Notes: a model not told the origin generated them from the letters alone. Positions 9,572 through 18,589 are shown, counted from the first letter of the stretch. The stretch is 20,590 bases of DNA from Chara braunii (GCA_003427395.1 BFEA01000812.1:172575-193164), one strand, 5' to 3'. Numbers and translations: made by a program.

Positions 9572-9645
<74 letters not shown>
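9572..9645 (+). repeat. (CT)n microsatellite
   Basis: About 37 uninterrupted CT units, 175 bases after the previous CT tract. The intervening segment contains no gene that I can support. Confidence 0.97.
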
Positions 9646-9646
<1 letters not shown>

Positions 9647-9927
9647 CTTACATGGGACCGTTCCCCACTGTCAATGCAAAGGCACCCAAGCCTCAACTTA
9701 CTGACAAGAAGCTTCACTCCCTACCTCCCCCAGAATGGTGGGCCACCGCCCCAAAGATCCCTACTCCTCGTTGATTCCCCCAGAGCAGGATGACGGCGCC
9801 ATAAAGGGTCGCAAATACGCAACCACCTCTTCCTCCTCATAAACCCACTTATTCAAAATACTACGCAAACAACACGCCACGAAACGACTCCGCTCATAGA
9901 CAGTGGCACAGTGCAGCGCCGCGCACT

Positions 9928-10040
9928 AGAGAGAGAGAAAGAGAGAAAGGGAGAAAGAGTGAAGGAGAGAAGGAGAGAAAGAGAGAGAAAAAGAGAGAAA
10001 AAGAGAGAAAGAGAGAAAGAGAGAGAGGGGGAGAGAGAAA
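9928..10040 (+). repeat. GA-rich purine tract
   Basis: An imperfect run of GA, GAAA and GGGA units about 110 bases long. It has the opposite strand polarity to the neighbouring CT tracts. Open frames across it are Arg/Glu/Lys or Ser/Leu strings and are not genes. Confidence 0.95.
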
Positions 10041-11225
10041 GATGCCCACCCACGATGTCATTTAACACTACAAGCTCCCCATCAGACCAAGGTCTCTCCG
10101 GTATAAGGACAAGTTGGCGCGCTCGTCGCCACGATCTCAAGTGATAATCTTCTTCCCCGTGGGCCGACGAAGAGCTCTGCGGTTACGTTGTTGCTTCGCT
10201 TCCCACGGCCATCTTTCACTTCAATTCATCTGCGGCGGCCAAGCACCTAAGATCTGGGTGCTAGTGCAGGTGTGGCCTCTCCAATCCTCCTCCCCCTTCT
10301 CGATGCAAAACCACACTCTGAGACAGCAACGACGAGCGAGCGGAGAGAGATGGGTCAAAAATACAACATTTACGGCTTCACAACGTGCGTACCAGGTAGC
10401 AAATCAGGTAACGACACAGGAGAAGATCGTTGACGACAACGAAAACCGATCAGCGGAAGCCCGCAAAGCCAATGCGTTAATCGACTCCTCACGGCGCCAA
10501 GTTTCGGCGAACACGGAGGGAAAGAGAGGGACAGACCTACAGGGAACCACGAAGGCCACAGACACACACACGTACGCACGGACGAACACGCAAGCACAGC
10601 TACGCGCACACAAATGACAACCACACACAAAACACCCCTGTATGTATATATATGTACAAAACCCTGCTGAATATTTCTGCGACGACAGGCATTCTTGCCC
10701 TCTGCACCCTACCCGACGCCATTCCTTCCCTTAACTCCACATGAAGTGTCCCACCACGATAAACAGTCGTGCTTCTGAGATTACTTAACCACCGTTACCC
10801 GTATCCGCCTCCTCTTCTTCTCCTCCTCAACCATTGCTATGCCACCCTACGTGCGCTATCATGCATTCATTCGTACTCAGAGTCGGAACAGAAACCAACG
10901 CCCTTCCCCCCTCCGCCTCCCCCGCTCCCCCCCTTTCCCCTCCCCTGGCACCCCCTTCACTGCCTCCTCCCTCAGCGCAAATATCCTGTCATCTCCTCCC
11001 TGTACCTTACTACCCTCTCTCCTTCTCCTTCCTCCCGCCGCCACTCCTGTACAGGGATTACCAGCAAAACGACAAAATCCGATAAGCGCTTATGGACAAC
11101 GAACGCGACCGGATGCGGACCGAGCGGAATGAATGAATGTCCAGACTGGAGTCTACATTCTTCCGCCAGTCGCAATAAACTTTGAGAGCGAGAAATAAAC
11201 AAAGAGAGGTTACTTACACCCAGAG
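10041..11225. other. 3' flank of the phosphatase gene, no gene seen
   Basis: This lies downstream of the minus-strand gene's TAA, so its right part probably holds the 3' UTR. No minus-strand AATAAA is visible near the stop, which is not unusual because plant polyadenylation signals are loose. Features are a short TATATATATG run at about 10640-10655, CA-rich sequence at 10560-10635 and C/T-rich DNA at 10900-11050. The open frames here have no recognisable content. Confidence 0.4.
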
Positions 11226-14200
11226 TTAAGAAAGCGACGTCCCTGCAAATGCGCCACTTCCTTCCGCGCCAACTGATTGTTGCCAACTCTCTTGACTACT
11301 CCCTCCTCCTCCTCCTCCTCCTCCTCTTCCTGCTCCTCCGGGTTCGTTCTTCCGCCCGTACTCCACCATAGCTAACCGACGCGAGGTCCCCGGCTTCATT
11401 CTATTATCCCCCCCAACTCCCAACCTTCTCCATTCGTGATGATTGCCTCCACCTTCTCCTTTGGGACGAAAGAAAAGCGTAACCAACAGTGACATCACCA
11501 ACCACAGTACCCACGCAACGATCCGCACGCATAACCTAACACCCCAGCTGAGCAAGAGGCCCGATAGCAACCAATGACTTGCCATCCAGCTGTGCAAAAG
11601 CCGACTGGACAGCCACTGTCTAATCACGGCGCGTCCGCACAACCACTTCACAATCACGGAATCGATGCATGTGACGGCTACGATCGCCCAACAAAATGAC
11701 CATCCCGCCGTCCAACCGATTAGCAGACAGGCGAAGAACCACCCCGCCTGCAAACAGCAGCCCAGATCTTCGCAGTCGTCCGACAACGTCAGCCGACGTG
11801 GCAGCATCCGGAACACGATTCCCGCCAAAACCTGCTGCCAGGCTGGACGCTGCCAGACCCATTTCCCGCCATCACAGCTTTCGCCGCCACCGCCGCCGCC
11901 GCCGCCTTGCTTCTTGGCGCCAGTCGGGGTCTGCGCAACCACGGCGGACGGCGGCGGCGGTCGATTCCTAGGCGAATCTTCATCGTCTTCAGCAAGATCT
12001 GCCAGGTATTGCCTGAACGACCGGGCCTGCAGCGAGGCGAGGAGGGAAAGCACCAACCACTTCAGCAAAGAACCCCTCTGCCGCCCTCCTCTCATACCGC
12101 CCCCCTTGGGACTGTCTAAAGCCGCTCGAATACAGCTGATCCGACTGCCTAGCTCCTCGTAACTCAAGATCTGCACTTTCCTCCGGTTCCCCCCCCCCCC
12201 TGCATCCCCCATCTCCTCTTCTTCAGACTGCGCATCCTGCGCGCATCTGTGCCCGCAGTATCCAATTCCCAGCCATTCTCTCTCCGCCCACTCGCTGACC
12301 CGCAGCGCCACCCCGCCTCCCCCCCAACTCCCTCGGCGGGCGTGCTGTTCCACCAGCCCCCTCCTATCTCCTCCGCATCCTCCCTCATCTCTCTCCCCCG
12401 TGCCTCCCGCTCCCCCTCCCCCCCCCCCTCCCCACCACTCCTTCCATAAACCTGACGAAGACTCCGTGCTTGTCACAGCAAGCGCATTCGAGCCCCCCTC
12501 CTCCCATTCATCCCCCGCCGCGCTCTCTTGAGGCCCCTGCTGCTGCTCGTCCTCGTACAACCCTAGCCAGTCTAGCGGATCCTCGCTCATCATCAGCAAA
12601 TCCACCAAATGACTGAACTCCTTCGGCAACCGCTGCCGGCGGACCAGTTGCTGCTGCTTCTTCTTCTTACGCCTTCGCCGCCGGCTGACAGCAGCAGGAT
12701 GAGAGTAAGACGGACGGAGAGAGAGGGGTGGAGAAGGAAGACAGAAGGAAGAGGAAGAGGAGGCCGACGATGGCGACGACACAGGAGCAGTACCCCCCCC
12801 CCCACGGCTGGCAACCGGACACCCCCGTCTCCCTTGTTGGCCAGCGCGAGCCACGGCCAGTGTTGATGTCAACAACTCGTCATCCTCGTCATCATCTTCA
12901 TCGTAACATGCACCTTCGTCCCGATCCCGATCGTCCGTGGAGGCCGTCCCTTCATTGCTGGTTGCACCACCGCCTACTGTTGGTCTTTGTTCCTCCGCCT
13001 TAACCACCTTCTTTTCCACCTCCCCCTCCTCCTTCTTCTCCTCCTCCCCCCCCTCCTCCTCCTCCTCCGCCTTTTCTTGCTCATTCTCATCCCCCTCTTC
13101 CTCCTCCTCCTCCTCCTCCTCCTCTCCCTCCTCCTTCGCCTCTTTCTCCTCCCGCTCCTCCTCCTCCTCCTCCTCCTCCTCCTCTTCGTCAGTCGTCGCC
13201 TCTAGCTGCCTCAAAGCGACGTACCGGAGTGGCTGGGAGATCGCCGCAAGTCGTGCCAAGCTGAATCCCCAGCACGTGGTGACATATCGCGCACTACAAG
13301 ACAAAAATAGATCGCCCATCTGATCAATTCGGATGACGACGGTATCTTCCAGGAGGCCACCTCGGTCGACGACCTCCTCGCTTCTCACGGACGTGGTGTC
13401 CACCCACGAATGCAGCCTCAGCTTGGCCTTCTTTCCCGCCTCCACCACCCCCTCCTTCGGATCCACCCGCACCCACGTCGACCGGTTCTGGTCCAACGAC
13501 GGCCACAATACTGTGAATTTGGCGGGGAACTTCCCGGTATTGACCAGGAATGCGGATTTCTTGACAGGCTCCGCAAAGCCGACCTCACCGAAGTGCACCG
13601 CTTGCGGCTGAACCACACAGACCGGTCGCAGCGTCTCATAAGCGCGCATGCTATCCAGTTTGTCCAGCACTGCCTCCAGCTTCTCAAGAACCACCTCCTC
13701 CACAGAGATCAGGAATGCCGCCTTCACGGGTCGGTGATCGGAGAGAATCATCTCCTGACGGCCATAGCTCAGCTGCTTGATGTGATCCCCTTTCCACAGA
13801 ATGCGGTCACACCACGCGGGAGTTCTCCTTCTCTCTCCATCGTCGACGTCTTCGCCGACGTATCGCTCGCTGTTGGCCGCGTACTTGTACGTCGGCGCGA
13901 AGGAGATCTCGCCTTCCTGCCAGCCCTCGAATACCCGACCTGCAAATCTGCCCATGCGCAGCTGGTCCTTCTCCAGCAACACGCCCCACTCGCGGTTGAC
14001 TATCAACTCCCTTGCCTCTGCGTCCGCCATCGACAGACGGTAATTAAGGTCGCCCAACCAGATCAAACGGTCGTGTTCCAGAACGGTTTCCGGCAGACGT
14101 GTGAGGGGGGATTTGATCGCGCGCGGGAAGACTGATCGCCTGAGAATCTCCGCAACGTCGTGGTCCCTCTTCAGGTCATCGCCCTCCCTGTCCCCCGAGG

Positions 14201-16373
14201 TCAAATGAGCGCACACGAAACAAAAACTCGTGTCGAACAGACACAAGCTAAGGGCCACAGCCCCCTTGTTGCCAAGTACTCCCATCAACCCGCATGCTAC
14301 GCAAGACACCTTCACCCCTCGCACAAACCTCCGCAGCCCTGCCTTTACCCACACAGATACCAAGATCCCGACCATCTGTTTGCTAGCGACCTTCACATAC
14401 TGCACTCCTCCTCCTCCTCCTCCTCCTACTCCTCCTCCTCCTCCTCCTCCTACTCCTCCTCCTCCTCCTCCTCCTCCTCCGCCTGCTGCTGCTGCTGCTG
14501 ATACTGATGTTGATGATAACGATGATGCTGAAGACGATCCTGTTGCCGTCAATACCCTTTCTTCCGACGGGAAAACCTTCTCCTCCTGGCCAGCAGACTG
14601 GGCAGACGAGGCGCGTGCTTCGCACAACCCAACCAAAGTACTCCCCTCCTCCGTCCCCAGAACGATGACGTCAACGCCGTCCCCTCTCACCTGCTGCTGC
14701 TGTTCCGCCGGGCCCCCTTCCCCCCGCTTGAACTGCCCATCTATGACCATCAATCCCCCCCCTATCTGCTTATCTATTGCCCTATCATCAATCGCCGTCT
14801 TGCTAAATGAACGCAATGCTACATCCGCACCTTTCGCGCCATTTTCTGATCTGCCTGCTGCCTCTTTCTCATTATCATCGCCGTCTGCTTGTTCAACTGT
14901 AGCGACTGCTTTTCTCCTTCCTCCTCCCCCTCCTCCCCTTCTTGCTTCTCTTCCTGGGTCATGTTCTCCTTTCCAGCTAATCATTTTCTTGATCAGCTCC
15001 CCTCTTTTCCCGCCTTTTCGACACGACACGTCAGCATGGCTAGCACCCGCGGGACGACAGTCAACCTTATGTCCCCGCCCACCGAAGACTACCAACCCGC
15101 CGGTCAACCCCGCTCGGACCTCTGGCGCCGCCTCTTGCGCCGCCACCTTAACTACTCCACGCACCTCCCGACCCGAGAATCCCCCCTCCCACCGTCTTCG
15201 TCCTTTGCCCCCTGCATATCCACACAAATTCTGCAGGACCTTTCCCCCTCCGTTTGCTGTTGTTACTCCATTTGCTGGCGCGGATCGCGCCGTCGGTCCG
15301 TCTTCGATCCCCTCCCTTTTCCCCGAGTTGGCTAGGGCTTCGTCATCCTCGGGGCAATGCCCGCTCCCGCTCCCGCCCCTGCTGCTCTCTCCACCCCCAC
15401 TAGCATTCATACCGTTACTATCAACGCTACGACTACTGGACATAAAGCTACGACCCCGGCTCCCATCTAAAGGGGGGGCACCGGGCACCGACTGCGGCGA
15501 GGTCTTCCTTTGCCGTTGGGCCTGCTGCCCGTCGGCAGCAGCACCGTCAGATGCAACTGAAGCACAAGTAGGAGGAAGAGGCGGAGGGGAAGGACGAGGA
15601 GGAGGAGGAGGGGAAGGAGGAGTTGGTTTCTTCGTCTTCTCGTTCAGCGTGCGCCTGATTAAGTCCTGCCAAGCAGCGGCCGGCTCCTCATCCTCCGTCC
15701 CTAACACGTTCATGGGGTTGAGCGGGACAACCTCTTGAAACCCTATGACATAAATATCAGCCGGATCATCGACTTCCAGCCAGGAATCGAGCTCCAGACC
15801 TTGGGGAGGCGTAAGGCCGCCAAGGTTCCAGGTCCCAACGATGACCTTCACGTCTTGACTCTTGGTGAACTCGTGACGGAAGCCATCTAATTCGCCCTTG
15901 TCCAGGCGCTCAAGACGCGCGTGAACTGGCAAGTCCTCCGCCGATGGCCGAGTAGGGGATGGCGTGATACTGCCCGTCAAAGAGGGAGGTGAGGCAGATC
16001 TGGAGGACGGCCGACCAGTGCTAGTAGACTGTACAGACTGCTGATTGGCCTGAGCCTGGGCCTGCTGCTGTTGGTGATGATGATGACCACCGACCCCCCC
16101 CACCAACGACCCATTGCCAGCGGAGGGTGGTTGATTCGCCCCCCGCTGTTGATCTCCAACGGCGACGGCGGCGGCGACCTCGTTGTCGGGCGAACTACCG
16201 GTAGTGTTCAACGAGCGTAGCAAAGGACTTGTTCCTGGGGGCAGACAGATGTCATCCACGGAATCGAGCGACTGGTCGTCGTCGTAAGAGAACTCATCTC
16301 GGAGCCTCAGGTTCAGCCATCTCGATAAGGGTAGGGGTCCCGATCGAAGCAACTCTGCTGCAGAGGACAGCAT
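11226..16373 (-). CDS. plant-type inositol polyphosphate 5-phosphatase with ASH and RhoGAP-like C-terminal regions
   Basis: This enzyme should remove the 5-phosphate from phosphoinositides or inositol phosphates. Residues are counted from the ATG at 16373 (1715 codons). A plant-family WLN motif lies at 19-33. Catalytic blocks are GTWNLGG (about 180), GFQE (Glu214), LGNKGAV (700-706), CAHLTSG (His723), WLGDLNYRL (Asp775, Asn777), PAWCDRI (Asp856, Arg857) and LSDHRPV (Asp879, His880), so the domain looks active. A low-complexity insert (246-657) splits it. An ASH-like domain (about 915-1055) resembles that of OCRL/INPP5B. Acidic (1062-1123) and basic (1231-1239) linkers lead to a degenerate RhoGAP-like stretch (1248-1278, 1400-1458), then hydrophobic segments (1542-1578, 1601-1635) and a Gly-rich tail. 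The open frame runs further upstream, but only from a TTG codon at 16409; an upstream exon is likely. Some low-complexity parts could be introns that happen to stay open. Confidence 0.9.
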   Translation of the reverse strand: MLSSAAELLRSGPLPLSRWLNLRLRDEFSYDDDQSLDSVDDICLPPGTSPLLRSLNTTGSSPDNEVAAAVAVGDQQRGANQPPSAGNGSLVGGVGGHHHHQQQQAQAQANQQSVQSTSTGRPSSRSASPPSLTGSITPSPTRPSAEDLPVHARLERLDKGELDGFRHEFTKSQDVKVIVGTWNLGGLTPPQGLELDSWLEVDDPADIYVIGFQEVVPLNPMNVLGTEDEEPAAAWQDLIRRTLNEKTKKPTPPSPPPPPRPSPPPLPPTCASVASDGAAADGQQAQRQRKTSPQSVPGAPPLDGSRGRSFMSSSRSVDSNGMNASGGGESSRGGSGSGHCPEDDEALANSGKREGIEDGPTARSAPANGVTTANGGGKVLQNLCGYAGGKGRRRWEGGFSGREVRGVVKVAAQEAAPEVRAGLTGGLVVFGGRGHKVDCRPAGASHADVSCRKGGKRGELIKKMISWKGEHDPGREARRGGGGGGRRKAVATVEQADGDDNEKEAAGRSENGAKGADVALRSFSKTAIDDRAIDKQIGGGLMVIDGQFKRGEGGPAEQQQQVRGDGVDVIVLGTEEGSTLVGLCEARASSAQSAGQEEKVFPSEERVLTATGSSSASSLSSTSVSAAAAAGGGGGGGGGGVGGGGGGGVGGGGGGGVQYVKVASKQMVGILVSVWVKAGLRRFVRGVKVSCVACGLMGVLGNKGAVALSLCLFDTSFCFVCAHLTSGDREGDDLKRDHDVAEILRRSVFPRAIKSPLTRLPETVLEHDRLIWLGDLNYRLSMADAEARELIVNREWGVLLEKDQLRMGRFAGRVFEGWQEGEISFAPTYKYAANSERYVGEDVDDGERRRTPAWCDRILWKGDHIKQLSYGRQEMILSDHRPVKAAFLISVEEVVLEKLEAVLDKLDSMRAYETLRPVCVVQPQAVHFGEVGFAEPVKKSAFLVNTGKFPAKFTVLWPSLDQNRSTWVRVDPKEGVVEAGKKAKLRLHSWVDTTSVRSEEVVDRGGLLEDTVVIRIDQMGDLFLSCSARYVTTCWGFSLARLAAISQPLRYVALRQLEATTDEEEEEEEEEEEREEKEAKEEGEEEEEEEEEEGDENEQEKAEEEEEGGEEEKKEEGEVEKKVVKAEEQRPTVGGGATSNEGTASTDDRDRDEGACYDEDDDEDDELLTSTLAVARAGQQGRRGCPVASRGGGGTAPVSSPSSASSSSSFCLPSPPLSLRPSYSHPAAVSRRRRRKKKKQQQLVRRQRLPKEFSHLVDLLMMSEDPLDWLGLYEDEQQQGPQESAAGDEWEEGGSNALAVTSTESSSGLWKEWWGGGGGGGAGGTGERDEGGCGGDRRGLVEQHARRGSWGGGGVALRVSEWAEREWLGIGYCGHRCAQDAQSEEEEMGDAGGGGNRRKVQILSYEELGSRISCIRAALDSPKGGGMRGGRQRGSLLKWLVLSLLASLQARSFRQYLADLAEDDEDSPRNRPPPPSAVVAQTPTGAKKQGGGGGGGGESCDGGKWVWQRPAWQQVLAGIVFRMLPRRLTLSDDCEDLGCCLQAGWFFACLLIGWTAGWSFCWAIVAVTCIDSVIVKWLCGRAVIRQWLSSRLLHSWMASHWLLSGLLLSWGVRLCVRIVAWVLWLVMSLLVTLFFRPKGEGGGNHHEWRRLGVGGDNRMKPGTSRRLAMVEYGRKNEPGGAGRGGGGGGGGSSQESWQQSVGAEGSGAFAGTSLS
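12000..12632 (-). other. degenerate RhoGAP-like region
   Basis: LPKEFSHLVDLLMMS followed by LDWLGLYED resembles the opening helices of the OCRL-type RhoGAP fold. After a Gly/Glu-rich break of about 120 residues, ISCIRAALDS matches the next helix. A leucine-rich helix (SLLKWLVLSLLASL) follows. The remainder of the fold and any arginine finger are not evident, so GAP activity is not expected. The similarity is partial and needs profile-level confirmation. Confidence 0.4.
13202..13631 (-). other. ASH-like (OCRL/INPP5B-type) domain
   Basis: The encoded segment follows the catalytic domain directly. It has the beta-sandwich pattern of ASH domains: HFGEVGF, then FLVNTGKFPAKFTV, WVRVDPKEGVVEAGKKAKL, a strand with TVVIRID, and DLFLSCSARYVTTCWGFSL. 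The last block aligns well with the end of the OCRL ASH domain as I remember it. ASH domains are known from ciliary, centrosomal and Golgi proteins. Confidence 0.7.
13695..15851 (-). other. 5-phosphatase catalytic (IPPc) domain with large internal insert
   Basis: The domain runs from VIVGTWNLGG to the helix after LSDHRPV. The conserved parts add up to about 300 residues, the usual size, once the insert encoded at 14403-15638 is set aside. Land-plant relatives also vary in length at this point, between the GFQE block and the ASKQMVG block, so the site of the insert fits the family. Confidence 0.93.
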
Positions 16374-16460
16374 CCGAACTCCAAAGAAGCCGTCAATGAT
16401 TACCACCAACGACGAGGTACTCAGAAATTGTTGCGTTAAATCTCCGGCCTTCGTCCTTAC
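16355..16460 (-). other. probable 5' intron with tandem NAGNAG acceptor
   Basis: On the minus strand GCCAG|GTAAGG at 16460 is a strong donor. About 100 bases downstream the sequence GTCCTCTGCAGCAG offers two adjacent acceptors, ending at 16358 and 16355. Splicing to either keeps the phosphatase frame and would join a short upstream coding piece ending in RKKCRP to (A)ELLRS, close to the RP(E) motif that I recall before the WLN motif in land-plant homologues. If so, the ATG at 16373 lies in the intron. The upstream piece has an in-frame TGA at 16498-16500 and no ATG, so a further exon would be needed. Confidence 0.5.
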
Positions 16461-16464
16461 CTGG

Positions 16465-16904
16465 CCTGCATTTCTTGCGCTGCGCTTCGTGACCGACTCA
16501 ACTAATACTACTTACAGTATATCTTCCATCACAATAGTGTTTCGCTGAAAGAGTCACATGTGCGCTAATCGCCAAGAGAAGGCGCTCATCATCTTCAGGA
16601 CAGTCACGCTGTCTACAGGCAGTTAAACATCAATATCTCCCTACAATAACTTAGAAATATAGGCAAGCGACATTCCCTCCCTCCCCACTTCCACACCAGA
16701 CTTCTTCGTCCCCTTCTGTCTTCCTCAACGGCCCGCCCCCTACGCTGGCGCAGTTGTGGCCTAGAAAGACCCTCCAGTGAGCAATAATATTCCTTTAGCT
16801 CGTCGTCAACAATTCCTTACGCATCTCCTGGTATCGATCCCTCAGTCCTCGCACCCCTCTCCACTTCCCCCCCTCCTCTCTCTCTATATACGCCCCCCCC
16901 CCCT
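16465..16904. promoter_or_regulatory. upstream region of the phosphatase gene
   Basis: This lies 5' of the minus-strand gene and presumably contains its leader and promoter. No unambiguous TATA box or start site can be assigned. There is no open frame with recognisable content. Confidence 0.35.
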
Positions 16905-16909
16905 CCCTC

Positions 16910-16944
<35 letters not shown>

Positions 16945-17036
16945 CCTCTCTCTCTCTCTCTTTCTCTTTCTTTTTCTATCTCTCTCTCTCTCTCTTTCTC
17001 GCTTTCTCTCTCTCGCTCGCTCGCTCGCTCGCTCTA
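16905..17036 (+). repeat. CT-rich tract ending in (GCTC)n
   Basis: About 130 bases of CT with occasional TTTCT and CCCT interruptions, ending in five or six GCTC units. Read on the phosphatase coding strand it is a GA tract 0.5 kb upstream of the gene. GA tracts near promoters can have regulatory effect in plants, but none is shown here. Confidence 0.95.
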
Positions 17037-18127
17037 GTCAAGGCCCTCACTCCTACCACCTACCCCTTTGGATGTACGTGTGCATCGGCGTCTTAACCCT
17101 CTTTCTCCCGCGCCCACGTGTGGACGAACTCAAGTATCGCCTCTGCTTCCCGGGAACCTCAGGACAAAGCCCCCTCTGCTGTCCATATACCCGGTCGGAC
17201 TGGTCGATAGCATGGTGAGCGATGGAGATCAGCTCACTGCAGAGGTGGCTTCATTCGCGCTGCTGTTGCTGTATGTGCGGCAACTTCGTCCATTCCCCAC
17301 GCCCTCAGGTTAGAACGGTTAGGTGATCCGAGCAATGTTCTCCCGGGACAGTGCACGTGCGTATGACACGACATACTACAGTATGTCTCTGCACACCCAT
17401 CGCAATCTTTCGGCAACCGTTCAGAGCCCCTACTGCGCCCCATGCTCCCGTACCTCCCTTCCCCAACCCTCCCCTTCCCTATACATACCTGTTGACGGCC
17501 TCATGATAACATTTCCCCTTTATACTGTCCTTGTGTCCGTGCTCGTTCAGAATGGCACTCCCTCATAGGTACCCAACATCGAGTAAACTTTCCTAAAATG
17601 ACATCAGTAACCCTTCCTTGCAGGACTCGACGCCATTTGTTCAACAAGCTACGCTCAAGAACGCCACGTGGCGCCAAATGGCGAGGTCTGGCCGCTGATC
17701 TCCACCACACAGTGCGATGACAAGCGCCCTCCCCCTGACGACTGCGACAGAAAGGTAGCAGGTCAACCGATGCGTACCCCTTCGTTGGCCACGTGGTAAA
17801 CAGCCACGATGCAGTCTTTATTAGGCCAAATCGGACACAAAAATTATCAGATGCGTACCCCTTCGCGGCACACACACACACACACACACACACAAACAAA
17901 CAAACAAACAAACACAGACAGACACAAGGAGATACAGATCGATAAAAGATGGGAGAAGGGGGAAGAAACGCAGGACTGCAGACGGAGGTACCAAAAGTAC
18001 CTGCGCCTTCTCAATGCCCATAGATCGACGATTCAAAACAAACAGGGAATCCGGGGGGGGTGCCGATCTAATAAACAGTTTGATCAGATCGCCTTGTCAT
18101 CCAGCAAGATAAAACCACCCTCTGAGT
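17037..18127. other. intergenic region with four CACGTG cores
   Basis: No gene can be supported. CACGTG (the G-box/E-box core bound by plant bZIP and bHLH factors) occurs at 17115, 17354, 17665 and 17790. The third lies in a 12-bp perfect palindrome (17662-17673). A 16-bp direct repeat GATGCGTACCCCTTCG occurs at 17769-17784 and 17850-17865. Whether any of this is promoter DNA is unknown. Confidence 0.5.
17868..17914 (+). repeat. (CA)n(AAAC)n compound microsatellite
   Basis: About 13 CA units are followed by five CAAA units and GACA units. It directly follows the second copy of a 16-bp direct repeat. Confidence 0.95.
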
Positions 18128-18547
18128 ATGCTGCTCCCTCTCCTCCCCCTCCTCACCCCCTCTCTCTCGCCCCCCTCCACTTTCCCCTTCCTCACCCTCT
18201 CTCTCACTTTCTCCAGGAGTTCATTCGATTATCATGGCCGTAGGCCCCGGCCTACCTTTCTCTCTTCCTCCAAATCGCTGTCCCGACAGCATCTACAAAA
18301 AAGATACGCAGACACTGCTTGTCGACCGAGAGGAAACAGCATCACGACTGCACGATTCAATTACCACTTCATTGACGCCGCCTCTACAATGTCACCCCGC
18401 TTCACGCACCCGGCCGATACACTCATCCATCGTTTCCTCTACCGCTGCATTCAGCTGCGCCGACACGACAGGACACACACTTGCCTACCCTGGTTACCCG
18501 TGCCTCCTCCCTCTGAAAGGCCAGCCGACAGCGACACGCCCCACCTA

Positions 18548-18589
<42 letters not shown>

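Noticed and set aside
9136-9774. 212-codon frame across two CT tracts
   Set aside because: Two long Ser-Leu strings from CT repeats and one N; the unique parts show no similarity pattern to any protein.
12937-13323. Ser-rich + strand frame
   Set aside because: Antisense image of the poly-Glu codons of the phosphatase linker.
14230-15738. 502-codon + strand open frame
   Set aside because: It lies antisense within the phosphatase gene and is only a Pro/Ser-rich mirror of the G-rich coding strand, with no domain.
16374-16409. Upstream TTG start for the phosphatase
   Set aside because: A TTG start is unlikely in a eukaryotic nuclear gene; the ATG at 16373 or a spliced upstream exon is preferred.
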